Both the position numbers and the translations under genes were made by a program. From Arthrinium phaeospermum (taxonomy: Eukaryota > Ascomycota > Sordariomycetes > Amphisphaeriales > Apiosporaceae), in contig QYRS01000013.1 in the NCBI GenBank assembly GCA_006503535.1, positions 124,001 to 188,000 on the forward strand: DNA of 64,000 nt, written 5' to 3'. Position 1 is the first letter of the stretch, and every line of letters begins with the position of its first letter. Shown piece after piece: positions 1 to 11,620 of the stretch. The notes beneath the pieces are model-generated. The model had not been told where the DNA came from and made no database searches. It worked only from the letters and a program-made list of their open reading frames with translations.

Positions 1-1491
1 GTACCGCACGTTACTGTATGTACATTAGGCCTGCTGTGAACCTGCGACTAACAATCGCTGCCGCAGCACGATCTTCCCAGCTCGATTCATTCCCGCCGTT
101 TCACCAGATTTAAGGTTCAAACCTAAGGATGACAGTGGACGGTCTGCGGAGGGGGCGGAGGGGTAGCGAGCGAGCCTGAACGGCAGACGCAGGTAGGTAG
201 ATACATCATACATGCACATGCGTACTGCTTGCATTAATTGATCGGATGTGGGATAGTTGTATGGAGTACCTGGCCTTCCCCGCATCTCGAATCAATTGAT
301 CAATTTGATGATGGATCGATTGGTACGCGGAGGTCCAGTCTTCAATGTTCTCTCGATGGCTGTGCATCGCAGGCGGTAGTGGTACAAATCTCGTACCACC
401 CGACCCCGTAATACCGCAATCTCACTGTACGGTAGCGTCGAGGATTGAAGTTCTTTGAAATCAGGCAACATCGTGTTGGTACGGTGGTGGTGTTGTTGTT
501 GTTGTTGTTGGAGAGACCACTCACTCCTATTGACGCCAGAGATCAACTATATCCCTCCAGCACGGAACCAGAATGCTCACACGCCTAGTAGTAGGAAGGT
601 AAGCATGTAGGTAAGTACATATGTACATACGTGTAGTCGCTTCCGTTCGGAATAAGGCTCCCGCTAGCGCGACCCCATCTCCAGCCCATCCGCTGTCCTA
701 CTTCTATTTGGAATGACGGCCACGATCATGGATCGCCTCATAGAACGCCTCAACGCCGTTGCCTCTGTTGTTCTGTTGCCTATCATAGAGCTAGGTCGTG
801 CCAATCAATAATGTTCAGAGCTGAAAACAGACCATCAGACGGAATATGATCGGGGAGCGCGGCACATCCAGCTATGTGTCCCCGTTCTCTGAAAATGCAC
901 GCCTACACCGGCGACCGGCAAACAACCGGTCGGATTGGACAAGCTTCCTATCTTCTACTATTGTGCCCTTCTTTGCTGTGGCCACGAGCCGATACTGCCG
1001 TCCCTCAGACTGGCTCCGACACACCTAGGTACCTATCAGATTGGCAGGTGGGACATCGGCAGCCAGTTCAGGAGCGCTCTCTTGGGGTCGGGACATGGTT
1101 CCGCGCTGCCTCTCTGGTGAAATGGACACCACTTGGCCTACATGGACGTCACCCACAGCTGGGCTAAGGCATGATACCGAGAATCCACTGGCGCTGGCAC
1201 TGCCGATCTGCTCTCTTTACGCCTGTTGCGCAATCTCGATACCTACATGTATCCCATTTGCTACACGTAATAAGTCTTACGGCCTACCCGCCATATCATG
1301 CAGGACGGCATGCTCGTCTACTATTGGCCCTTCCCAGCTTACCCGAGCCCGTCGTATGCGTGATCAAGATGGTTACCACTACCACCAGCAACACAGGCAT
1401 CAAGAGGCAGCCCGCTATCCTGCAAGTCAAGTCCTTTATCACTCGAATTTTGAAGCATCTCCAAGTCCGAGACTCAGCACCTGCCACCTCA
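1..1491. other. intergenic region, no gene supported
   Basis: No convincing coding frame was seen. It contains a GTT/CAA-type triplet run near 492-510 and several TAGGTA/TACCTA motifs (about 190-202, 600-625, 1024-1033). Part of its right end is probably the promoter and leader of the monooxygenase gene. Confidence 0.5.
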
Positions 1492-2844
1492 ATGGACTAC
1501 ACGGAGCTGCCCCCTACAATAGCCATTATTGGTGCTGGCATTGGCGGATTGGCTTTAGCTATCGGTCTCATAAAGCGTGGTGTGGATGTCACTGTCTATG
1601 AGGCTGCCGATGCCTTCTCTACTGTCGGAGCTGGGATTGGGTTCGGCCCCAACTCCCTGAACGCCATAGACTTAATCGACTCCCGCTTCCGCCAGGAGTA
1701 TAACAAGGCCAAAACAGCGAATGAGAAGCCCGAGTTTGAGCACAGCGTATTTGATGCTCTGTATGCCGAAGAAGGACTTGGCACGAACAGAGGGTGGACA
1801 AAGGGCCTTATTGGCGCCCCGTATTTTACCAGGAGCAGCGCACATCGCAAGGATTTGCTGGACATCATGGAGAACCTCATCCCGCCGGGCACCGTCAGTT
1901 TCAACAAGCGAGCAATTTCAATTGAACAAGTCGGGTCCAAGGTTGTCCTCACCTTCGGGGGCAACGAAACAGCGACTGTGGACGCCGTCATCGGTTGTGA
2001 CGGAGTGAAAGGCATCACAAGAGGATTGGTCCTGCAGGATACCGCGCCAGAACAAGTCAAGCCAACATATTGCAACATGTACATCTACCGTGGCATCATT
2101 CCCATGAACGAAGCCAAGGAAATACTTGGCCGGCATGCCGGCGACGCCAAGTGGTTCATGATGAAGGAGAAGGGCGTCGCGATCTATCCCATCTCCCAAG
2201 GGAAAGAGGAGAATTTCGTCTTCTTCGTTACAGACCATAAGCCCTGGACCCAAGGCGACTCCCCAGTACCATGTACCAAAGAGGAGATGCTCCAAGACCT
2301 GGAGAGCTTCGACCCACGACTCCTGAAGTTATTAGACTGGGCCAAGCCTCTGAAGTGGCCTACATGGCACCATCCGCAAACATCAGCATACTACAAAGGT
2401 CGGATATGTCTGCTTGGAGACGTCGCCCATGCATCGAGCCCCCATCAAGCAGCTGGTGCCGGCCAGGGTCTAGAAGATGCTGCTGTCCTTGCCCACCTTC
2501 TGGCACTGGCCAGGCACCCCGACCAGCTTGAGTATGCCTTCGAAGTGTACGACTCTATTCGGCGGCCACGGGCACAGAAAGTGGTTTCGACCAGTTTCGA
2601 GGCTGGCATGATTTACACCTGGCGGGATCCCAAAATCGGCGATGATATGCATAAGATTGTGGAAAATGCCAACCAGCGACTTCACTGGATTTGGCAACAT
2701 GACATCGCTGGTGACCTAAAAGAAGCCGAGAGCAAGTTTCTGAAGCTTGTGTCTTCTGGACATTGCGATATCCGGACCAACATGCCCGGCAACAAGATTC
2801 ATCCAGTGATGAAGTCCAATGAGCTTGCCGCTTCATTGTCGTGA
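1492..2844 (+). CDS. FAD-dependent monooxygenase, salicylate hydroxylase-like
   Basis: Single-exon gene for about 450 residues, the usual length for group A flavoprotein aromatic hydroxylases. These use NAD(P)H and O2 to hydroxylate aromatic or heteroaromatic acids. Directly visible are the N-terminal Rossmann motif GAGIGG (residues 14-19), an R-K-D-L segment near residue 123 typical of the family, and the C-terminal FAD motif GDVAHASSPHQAAGAGQG starting near residue 309. The chosen start places the Rossmann strand about 10 residues in, as in relatives. An in-frame ATG at 1369 would add 41 residues of low-similarity sequence. No signal peptide is seen, so it is probably cytosolic. It converges on the racemase-family gene and precedes an MFS transporter, suggesting a shared catabolic role. 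The substrate cannot be read from sequence; salicylate, 6-hydroxynicotinate and related acids are possible. Confidence 0.9.
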   Translation: MDYTELPPTIAIIGAGIGGLALAIGLIKRGVDVTVYEAADAFSTVGAGIGFGPNSLNAIDLIDSRFRQEYNKAKTANEKPEFEHSVFDALYAEEGLGTNRGWTKGLIGAPYFTRSSAHRKDLLDIMENLIPPGTVSFNKRAISIEQVGSKVVLTFGGNETATVDAVIGCDGVKGITRGLVLQDTAPEQVKPTYCNMYIYRGIIPMNEAKEILGRHAGDAKWFMMKEKGVAIYPISQGKEENFVFFVTDHKPWTQGDSPVPCTKEEMLQDLESFDPRLLKLLDWAKPLKWPTWHHPQTSAYYKGRICLLGDVAHASSPHQAAGAGQGLEDAAVLAHLLALARHPDQLEYAFEVYDSIRRPRAQKVVSTSFEAGMIYTWRDPKIGDDMHKIVENANQRLHWIWQHDIAGDLKEAESKFLKLVSSGHCDIRTNMPGNKIHPVMKSNELAASLS

Positions 2845-3140
2845 GCCAAACTTTTTTTTTCTTTTTCAGTCTGGCATTAGAAAACATGTGTACCCCTGTA
2901 TTTTGCATATATACACCATATATCATGTTACAGGGCATTTTATATTACTTCATCCATAAGAGTTTTATATATATCATACATATAGCAGACTATACAACAT
3001 GTTCACTTCCGAAAATATCACAGGAGTCTATCCCTGACGGGAAACGTCCTATCGACAGCGGCGGCCTGCCACATTGAGCCGGTTGAATTACACAAGAGCT
3101 GGCCAGGTCGACCCATTCATTTGGCGTTTCCAATAAACAA

Positions 3141-4040
3141 CTAGTGCTTTTCCAAAAGAGAACCAAAACCTGTGATCTTGTCCAGGATCCCATTCGCTCT
3201 ATACGCATGCCAAACTGTCGCGGTATTTATCGCGATGACCGGCTTACCAAGTTCTTTTTCCATGTCGGCGGCAACCCTGGCGGCGGGTAGGTTGGTTCCT
3301 GCTTGCAAAAGCGCATCAACCTCTGGAGCGTTCACCTTTCTGAAGGCTTCCTTGATGGTTTCGGGGTCTACCTCGGCGATCGAGGTGGCTGTCTCGCACC
3401 GCAGCCCGTGGATCATGTGCACCTCGTAGCCTATCTGGGTGAAGAAATCGACAACCTAAGAACTCGATGAGCATCTATCCATAACCACACATTCTCTAGA
3501 AGAAGGAGAGCTTACCTGCTGGTCGCCAACAGCCTGGTACGGCGTGATAATACCAATCCTTTTGGCGTTGTAGCAATCCAGGGCCGCCTTGGCCGCCAGC
3601 GCACCGGTGGTGACCTGGAGGCCGCCTGCCTTCTCGACCATGAAGTCTTCGAACTTCTTTGCGCCATCCTGGCCGCCCCAAAACGTCTCGGCGCTCATGC
3701 CCATGACCATGTAGGTCGGTAGGCAAGCGCACACACGACTCACAGCTCCGCCGATGGTCTCGCGCAATTGCTCGAGAAAAGCCAACATGGTCGCATCGTC
3801 CTTCAGGGATGGGTTCGTTATCTCAATGCGCCCGCTGTGCCAAGAGACGCCAGGAACCTTCATCCAGTTGAACTCGGCTTCGACCACCGTATTGGTCGCT
3901 GGTCTTTCAAGGAGACGACGAGTTAGCTGGCCCCCACCCCTCGCGATGAAACCCCAAGACAGTCATTATACTCACACAATCAACCCAAATCTGGCCCTAG
4001 GCGAGACATGGCTCACTGGTGCTTGGATTGCGGTGACCAT
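3141..4040 (-). CDS. Asp/Glu racemase superfamily protein (maleate isomerase / arylmalonate decarboxylase-like)
   Basis: Three exons on the minus strand: 4040-3976, 3903-3516 and 3455-3141, giving 255 residues. The first intron (GTGAGT...AAAG) restores the motif RFGLIVPATNTVVE, the N-terminal signature of this superfamily. The second intron (GTAAGC...CTAG) joins VGDQQ to VVDFF. Relatives include maleate cis-trans isomerases, arylmalonate decarboxylases and racemases, which use cysteine acid/base chemistry. A first-half cysteine lies in CACLPTYMVMG. The matching second-half site reads LLQAGTNL, with no cysteine, so true two-base racemase activity is doubtful. A C-terminal KPVIAINTATVWHAYR segment is typical of the family. 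No targeting signal is seen. It lies tail to tail with the FAD monooxygenase. Maleate-type isomerases act at the end of nicotinate and gentisate-like pathways, which would suit its neighbours, but that is inference. Confidence 0.85.
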
Positions 4041-5496
4041 GGTGGTATGGTTGACGATGTTGTTTTCTACCGGATGGCAAGTGAGATTTCCTATGACTGG
4101 CCAGCGGCATATAAAGGTGTCCAATATGTGACTAATATATTACTGTCCATACAAAGCGCACACCTCATTCATATCAAAGCGTCCTATTCAATACCAGATA
4201 TTGCGATATTCCCAAGCCTCGCATGCACACCGTTCTCGCCCTGTACAGGAAAATCTACCCCGCCGTGAGTTCGTAGCCAGACTGGACACCCATCCGCAAG
4301 GTGCACTGCTACATGATGGCCTGTCTGCATGCTGTACGCCGTATTGGGATAACCTGCAGCTAGGCAGGATTAGATACCTGGTACATGGGCTACATAGGTA
4401 CCTAGTAGGAGGTAGTTACTACTTCCGATGATAAGTGACCGGAAGCCAGTCTCCGATGCTCCAGGGGGGGCTGTTTGGCGGTTGGCTCACGGATCAATCT
4501 CCGGGTTCGCATCGATTGCATGTCCACAGCACAACATAGAGCCCATGATGTCTTCCCGACTTGATTCTGGCAGCCACGGGAGAGATGTCGGACATTTCCA
4601 GTCCGTCCCTATCTATGGACCCATCTCACCCGTGTCTGCTTTTGCTTACGGTACTTGCTATCTCTCTGAATGTTCAATGCACAGGGGACGACTCCACAGT
4701 TTAGTGTCGACTAGCCTGATCTTGGCCTCTGCCGCCGCCGAATTGCACCGGAGCGGAGAAGGGAAAAAGGTTGGGGCTACAGGATCGACCCCGGGTCTAG
4801 CTGAAAGCGGCACGTTCCAAGAACTATGTGCTCCACTTGTAAGCCATGGACAAGCTCCTGAGTTCGTCCCAAGATCATGCGGCGTCATGTTGCATTGCCT
4901 CCGAGCCACTGAAGAAAACCCGCCGGCCACCCTGGGGATGCAGCTTCATGCCGGTATCTGCCTCCTATAGCTACCCATCACAGCAGGCCACGTCTGAGGG
5001 CGGCAGGTAGGATGGCGCAATGATCAATCGCGGTTTGGTGTCGGACCATGTGTTCCTACTTTGCTCAGGTCGGCAACATCGGTGAACAGAGCACCATCGC
5101 CGCAGACTCCCCTGAGCCGTGTTGTATGTACCTTTGGCAGCTCAGGAAAGGGAGACGGATGATGACTGGCAACCACTTGCATCAAGCCGGGAGGCCACCG
5201 GCGACTTAATCTACATACAAGAGCCAGGAGTCAGCAGAGCCATCTGATTCTGGGCGGCTTCTTTAAACTCGCTTGATCTATCGAACGATCCCGTAATACC
5301 TAGTGGCCAACAGTTGATCCATTTGGGACCCTCCTGCGCTTATCCCGACTCACCCATCATCTTCTGGCATTTACCCACATTGCTCCCGATTCTCTCGTCG
5401 ACGGTGCCGCCGCCTCGGTACCTACGGTGGAGTACACTCGGTAGTCCTGCTTAGTACAACCCTTGCAGACCTTTGAAGGGCACACCGTCGAGAAGA
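4041..5496. other. intergenic region between racemase-like and MFS genes
   Basis: Head-to-head promoter region of about 1.45 kb for the two divergent genes. An open frame at 4428-4970 has no recognisable domain or coding character and was not accepted. TACATAGGTACCTAGTAGG-like motifs occur at about 4380-4415. Confidence 0.5.
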
Positions 5497-7226
5497 ATGG
5501 ATGCCATGCAGAAGGCAATAACAAACGCGGACCGGAAACCTTCAGAGAAGAGCAACCACTCTGCCACGAGTTCAGGCGATGCCGTGGTGCTGGAAGCCGA
5601 CGTGGCTCTGGACAAGAGGCTACTATGGAAACGAGACGCCGTTCTTGTCCCTATTATGGGGGTATTGTACACTTTACTGTTCCTGGACCGAACAAATATT
5701 GCGAATGCGCGAGCATTGGGCCTTGGGTCTCCCACCGGATTGGAAGCATCGCTCAAGATGCCGAGCAACGGTTATAACATAGCCTTAGTGATATTCTATA
5801 TCCCCTTTGTCCTGGCAGAGGTCCCGGCCAACCTGCTCCTGAACCAGAACAAGATCCGACCCGGATTGTTTCTTGGTGGACAAATGGCTCTACTAGGTAT
5901 GTGCCACCATGCCTAATCAGCGACTGCGACTTCAGGATAGGCCCCGGGCTAACCCGACTCCCGACTCCCGAATCCAGGCCTTCTTGGTATCTGCCAAGGC
6001 CTTACGAACAGTTACGGAGGACTTTTAGCTGTACGGTAAGAAAAATGCACCACTTTGTCTTTGCTTTTGGCCTCGCAGGATATTGACAATGGCATGGATG
6101 GCTTGCTGCAGATTCCTTATGGGCACGTTCGAAGCCTCGCTTCCTGCAGGGGCGACTTATATGATCTCTATGTATTACACCAAGAAAGAAGCTGCTCTCC
6201 GGTTTGCCTGGTTTTTCAACTTCGCCCTTGCCGGTCCATTGTTCTCGGGCCTTCTTGCCTATGCTATTCAGAACCTCGAGGGGACGGGTGGCTACGCAGG
6301 GTGGCGCTGGGTGTTCATCATTGAAGGCTGTAAGTTGTCCCGCGTGGTCCCCGAAGGGGGTTGGTTGGGGTCTCGCACGGCTGACCTTGTCCCCCTTCGC
6401 AGTAATGACTGTTGCTATTGCGGTGCCGGTCATCATCTTCTGCCCAAACTTTCCTCACCAAGCGCAGAGCTGGTTTCTGAAACCTGCCGAGCGCGAACGT
6501 GTGTTAGTCCAACTAGAGGCGTCTCGGGGAGTCGAGACAAGGGGCTCGGCCTCGGATCAAGTCTCGATCTGGAAAGTTCTGGTTGACTGGCGTATCCACC
6601 TGTTCACCCTCTGCTTCTTCTGTTGCGATATAACAGCTGCTTCGGTGTCCGCATTCTCGCCGACCATCCTGACCGAGTTGGGCTGGACAAACACGGTGGC
6701 GCAGCTGATGACCATGCCCGTTTGGGCGTCGGGTATCATGTCGTCCTTTCTTGTTACATGGCTGGCATCACGACTGGACCGTCGAACCCCTTTCGTCCTC
6801 GGAGCCATCCTCTTGCAGCTCGTCGGTTGGGTCATCATGCGAGTCTACGTCCCCAAGGCTGGTGTACGGTACCTGGCTCTCTTCCTGATGTCTATTGGGA
6901 CGTTCCCACAAATGCCCATCCTCATGGGATGGCTGTCTGCTAATCTCAGGGGTCGCAAGTACCTTGCCGTGGGCATGGCATGGATGATTGGTTTCGGTAA
7001 CTGCGCCAACTTCGTTTCCAGTAACGTCTTCATCAAGGACGAGGCGCCACGTTATTCCACCGGCTTTACGACAGGGCTTGTGTTTACCATTATTGGATTC
7101 GGGCTGGTCAGCAGTGTGTGCGTGCTTTTGGTGACGAAGAACCGAAAGAGGGAACATCTGAGGTCCCGCATGACGGCTGCGGAGAGAGACAGCCATGATG
7201 AGGTCTACTTTAAGTTTGTCCTGTAG
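5497..7226 (+). CDS. MFS transporter, Dal5/TNA1-like anion:cation symporter
   Basis: Four exons: 5497-5896, 5978-6035, 6079-6329 and 6403-7226, giving 510 residues. All introns have GT-AG ends and joining preserves frame through conserved segments. The family moves small organic acids and amides (allantoate, nicotinate, pantothenate and others) across the plasma membrane. The signature LFLDRTNIANA after the first membrane helix, the helix 4 segment RFLMGTFEASLPAG, and IEG after helix 6 place it in the anion:cation symporter family. About 12 membrane segments are expected. A hydrophilic N-terminus of about 50 residues precedes helix 1, and the C-terminus ends in a short charged tail. It sits beside an aromatic-type monooxygenase and a maleate-isomerase-like enzyme, so it may import their substrate. 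Confidence 0.92.
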
Positions 7227-9491
7227 GGCTCCATGTGGATGATGGGTTCATATATTGATAGGTACACCTACATGACCATTATCTATGTAGGGTACCTAAG
7301 GTACCTAATGTATCGAAAACGAACTCGTGCAAGTCGGGTGCCAGCCCGGATGACTTGATTAATCAATTGATGGCAGGTCCTGTCTTGTCTTATCGCTGAT
7401 CAAGGGGGATCGAAGGCCTTTATGATTACTCAGCTGTGCAGAATGAGTTGGTCAATAGAGTTCTGGCATTATTAGTGTACCAAGAATGACTCCCTGTTCT
7501 GGCCTCGCTCCCAGTGGAAGCCTGCCAAATACCCACTTATCTCAACATGTGCCTTCCCAAATCATCAGGAAACTGCCCCCTTTCAAGAGGAGCCGCGTAT
7601 CTTCAAGTGCACAAAGAGGTTGGTTGACGTAATATTCGATTAATGGGACTGGGCATGTCGTTCGCCCGTAAACAATCGAATCGAGGGCGAAGCTGTCCAA
7701 CAGCATCCCTCACCTGTTGTTTCTCAAGTCCCAAGTCCTCCATCTCATCCACTCAGGGCACTGAGCCTCTCTGGTAAACACACGATCCAGACAGCCCTCT
7801 GGTTGCAATTACTTGTCTCTTGGTGTCTGTCATTCTATAGTCTTGCCCCCCCTGCGTGGCCCTCAGTTTTCACGTTAGGCGCCCTCTCTCTGTGCTTGCC
7901 TGCACTTCACCCAAAGCTTTCTAGTTTTACCACTTCTGGCGCGAACGGCTCCTCACTTGGATGCGTCCCGCCTCAGGCCTTCCGTTCGAAATACCACGAC
8001 GTGTTGAGCTTTCCCCGTCGCGCCGCAATAGCCTGTGACGACCTTTACCTACCAGGTCGCCACTGAACAAGTTGGCACGTAGCAACTCCCTAACATGACT
8101 GGCTGCATCACCAGCACCCTTTCTTGTTCACAATAAGCGACTCGGTATGTTCAAAACGTGTCTTGATGGCGTATATTGCAGTTCTCCTGGCATCGCAGCC
8201 TTGATGGTGTATTGGACAGGTTTCGGCCACATCGTGGGGCATGATGATTGGCATAGACATACTTCGTTGTTGCAGAGCATGTGATGGGACTTCAGCTAAT
8301 ACCATGTTTGGTGCCAGGTCTGAATTTTTGTCACTGCGGTTGGATCAAGCCCTTCTCCGACTTCCTCATCTCTTGCCGAGTTTCAACGCGTTTGGGATAG
8401 CAGAATCGGTGGCGTATCGTCCTCATCCTTGGGGGAGGCCATCCTTGTGTGTCGAAAAGCACCGTCGCCACCTGACTTTTTTTCACTCTTCTTTTCTCCA
8501 GCGGCTGCCTACAAATTCTCTGCCTCTCTCAATACCGAACGCAGCTAGGGAGCACTCCATACCTACTTGAACCTGTCAAATCGTATTAGGACGTTACACA
8601 GGAAGACCTTTTCTCCTGGGCACGCCAGCTCATTGGAATCCCGCCTTTACATTCCAACACCAACCAGGCAATACCCGGGAGCATCGCCTTTACCAGCAAA
8701 CTACTCTGTTAAGCCGACTCGGCAATCGGCTTCGAACCACAACCCGTTGAAATCTCCAACAAGTAGATCCGTCACACCGTCTTCGATGCCCAGTAGACAT
8801 ACGAGCCGCATTTGACGCCAGTTTCGGCGCTATATTGCCCCGACTCCATCTGTAAGTTGGTGTCAATACTTCACTGCACATCACTCATCTTTGGCCATTC
8901 TTTGGTACGGACAAGAAGCCTGAGGCTCATGTCAGAATTTCCCCAAAGTTCCTCATGCCTGAACAGTCCAAGTTGGCCACAAGCGAGTCCTTCACCACAT
9001 TACATGCATTTCCCCGTGTTGCCTTGATTCATTTCATGGATACGTTGGGGAATCACACCCTGTGAGCTCAATGACCCATGATGACCTCGCATATACCATG
9101 GGATTCGGACTGTCCGAATGAAACTGGGCCATTCTCTGAAAATGTGACCTTCAAATGGTATCGAAAGTCACTGAGAACTCATATGCCTCACATTGGTGGT
9201 CTTTTTTCACATGAACTTCATGATGGTGCTAGTTGTACTTATGTGACTAACACCATCTCCAGATTTAACGCGTAGCTCGCGCACTTCTTATCCTGGAAGC
9301 ACTCTTGGAATCGGGTACCGCCTGAGGCTCGTCTCTATTTGAAGCTGTTCTTCAGTCTGTTCCTCAGACTGTTCTTCGTTCGTTTGAACCTAGCTTATTC
9401 GAAAGACGATTATGGGTCTACTTTCGTCCAAAGCGGGCTACTGTCCGAACCTAGCAGCTGTGATAACGCAACCCATTCTTTTCATGCAAAG
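7227..9491. other. long intergenic region / possible 5' leader
   Basis: About 2.3 kb without a supported gene. The right part (about 7700-9490) is pyrimidine-rich and may be a long, possibly intron-containing leader of the C2H2/AT-hook gene. Short open frames at 7803-8066, 8241-8570 and 8567-8815 show no known domains. Confidence 0.45.
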
Positions 9492-11620
9492 ATGTCTTCA
9501 AAGAAACAACCTAAACCAGCAGCCAACAATGATGAGCTACCAGATGAGTCCAGCTCGGTTCCAGAAACCACCCAGCGCGAGTTTAACTTGAACGGAAATA
9601 TCCCGCTCACCTGCTTCATCTGTCCCAGTAACCCTCACTTCTCTGATATCTCCCACCTGCTGACCCATATCTCATCCAAAGGCCACTTGCAGAACAAGTT
9701 CAAGATGGACATTGATAAGAAGGTCGACCAGGGAGCTGCGCGCAAGATGCAGCAGTTTGATTTGTGGTACCAGGAACATGGCATCGAGGATCTGCTCCGA
9801 GCCCGTAGCGACGCCCGTGAGCAGAAGCAGCGGACCAGCCAAAACCGGAAGCCTGGAAACCTGACGAACACGAAGATGAAGGCGTCGACCAGTCATGGCA
9901 GCGCTGGTGTGGCTAAGCGTGGCAGAGGTGTAAGTAATTCTCTAACTTGCCAACCGTCTATACGTAAAATCTACCATTGGCCGTTTACTGACATTGGATC
10001 AGGGTCGGCGCAACAATACTGCCCAACCCAAGCGTCGAGCGAGTAACATCAAGCCTGAATTCGAGGAAGAGGATGAGGAGAGCGTCTCTTTCACAGACGG
10101 GTTTCCTTTCACTTATGGCTTACAGTTGCCATATTGGCATCCGGGCCATGATTCACAGACATTCGGACCCCCTTCCTACCATGCAGGTATTGACTTCTCA
10201 CTGTCAAGAATGTTGAATGGACCTGTCTATTCGCAATACAATAATACGTTCAGCGGCAACGGTATCGATGAGGATGGCTATGACAACTTTTCCGATATCG
10301 AGGCTCCGTCCGATGAGGACGAGGATTTTGAAGACGAAGATGATCTTACCTCATTTCCGTCCGACAATACAGCCGATACAAGCCTGATTGGGGTCCCTGA
10401 TCTTCCAGAGGGACTGACCGCTGAAGACGCTCACAATGCTAAGTTCAAGAAGGGAGAGTGGCTGAAGGGTATGGATGTTTTCGATGCGGCGTCCAAGGAA
10501 GATCGTCGCAAGAGAAATCAGAGGAAGGACCCTTCCGTTCTGGCAAAGATGCAACTCAACTCGGGGCTCGTGGCCCAGACTGAGACCGTGTGCGACTTGC
10601 AGTTCATTAAGCAAAGGGAGCGCAATGTCTATGATGAGCCGTCAATTGATGGCAGTGGGGTATGCAACGTCCTCCTGGTTCCGCGGGACGATACTAACAA
10701 TGATGTGCCTAGGATGAGAAGAAAGCCCCTCGCCCTGGAAGAGGCAGAAAACCTCGAGCTTCCAAGGCAGTACGAGCCAAATCACCAAAGCCCCGAGGCA
10801 GAAAGCCCAAAGCAACTCAGATGCCCAAGTCGAGCCCCGCTCTGCGCGGCTCACGACGGACTCGTGGTGCTACCCGTGGCCGAGGTGGCCGAGGTGGCCG
10901 GACCGCAACTTCAGCACCACGAGACAATGAAAAGGCTGTGCCGGCACCCACTCGGATTACTCGCTCTAGTCGTGTAAAGGCCAACGAGCATATCAAGGTC
11001 GAGCCCTCGGAACAGACATACGAAGATGGCCCGGAGGATGTGTTCAGAGACTCGGAGGTTTCCAGCCGAGGTGAGGGTTGGACCCCCTTCTTCGAGACGG
11101 CACGGGAACTCTGCAGATCCTAACTCCTTCTCAGCAGGCCACTTCGGGATTCCCTTCGGCCAGCGACCGTGAGTTTATCAACGTAAAGTACAGCGAGGAG
11201 AGGAAGTTGACTTTATGCAGCAGCGACGGCCTCCCAAGTCTTGCTTTGCGCCCTATCCATCCGAACATTAACCTACTCTCACCGACACCTACTCACAAGG
11301 GACAGCAGCATTCTCGCCTGTACAACGGCAAAGAGAATGATGTTTTCGCATTCAACCGCGAGCCTACGCCGAACCCTTACCTGGCCTCCCTTAGCCCTCA
11401 CGAGGGCAACTCGTTCAACCCTCTTTGCGTACAGACTCGAGATGGCGTCGGGTTCCGTCCGTTTTCGCCATACGATGACGATGCGAAACCTATCACGAAC
11501 GGATTCCAGCCCATCAACGCCCACAATGGCCACAACGGTTACAGCTCACTTCACTTTCCGTCTCGTAGCACTTCCACGGCGTTCCAGCCAGGCCGCCACC
11601 ACGACAACTTCAATATCTGA
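9492..11620 (+). CDS. C2H2 zinc finger and AT-hook-like protein
   Basis: Inferred five-exon gene: 9492-9929, 10003-10659, 10713-11070, 11135-11168 and 11221-11620, giving 628 residues. All introns are GT-AG, and CTAAC branch sites precede the second and third acceptors. Residues 41-65 carry a C-x2-C...H...H finger (CFIC, then H59 and H65). A strongly acidic segment (DEDEDFEDEDD) lies in the middle. After residue 366 come basic GRGRKPR and PRGRKPK cores resembling AT-hooks, then an RG-rich stretch (RGRGGRGGR). This points to a nuclear DNA- or chromatin-binding protein; no enzyme domain is visible. The 34-base fourth exon is forced by frame: a single long intron from 11071 would not join in phase. 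If that exon is wrong, the protein ends about 11 residues after position 11135. The gene is tail to tail with MSH3. Function is unknown. Confidence 0.75.

Noticed and set aside
4428..4970. 180-codon open frame upstream of the Dal5-type transporter
   Set aside because: No domain, no signal peptide, no promoter element, and composition typical of noncoding DNA.
8727..8737. tRNA B-box-like GGTTCGAAGCC on the minus strand
   Set aside because: The flanking bases do not form a T-stem and no A box or acceptor stem is present.
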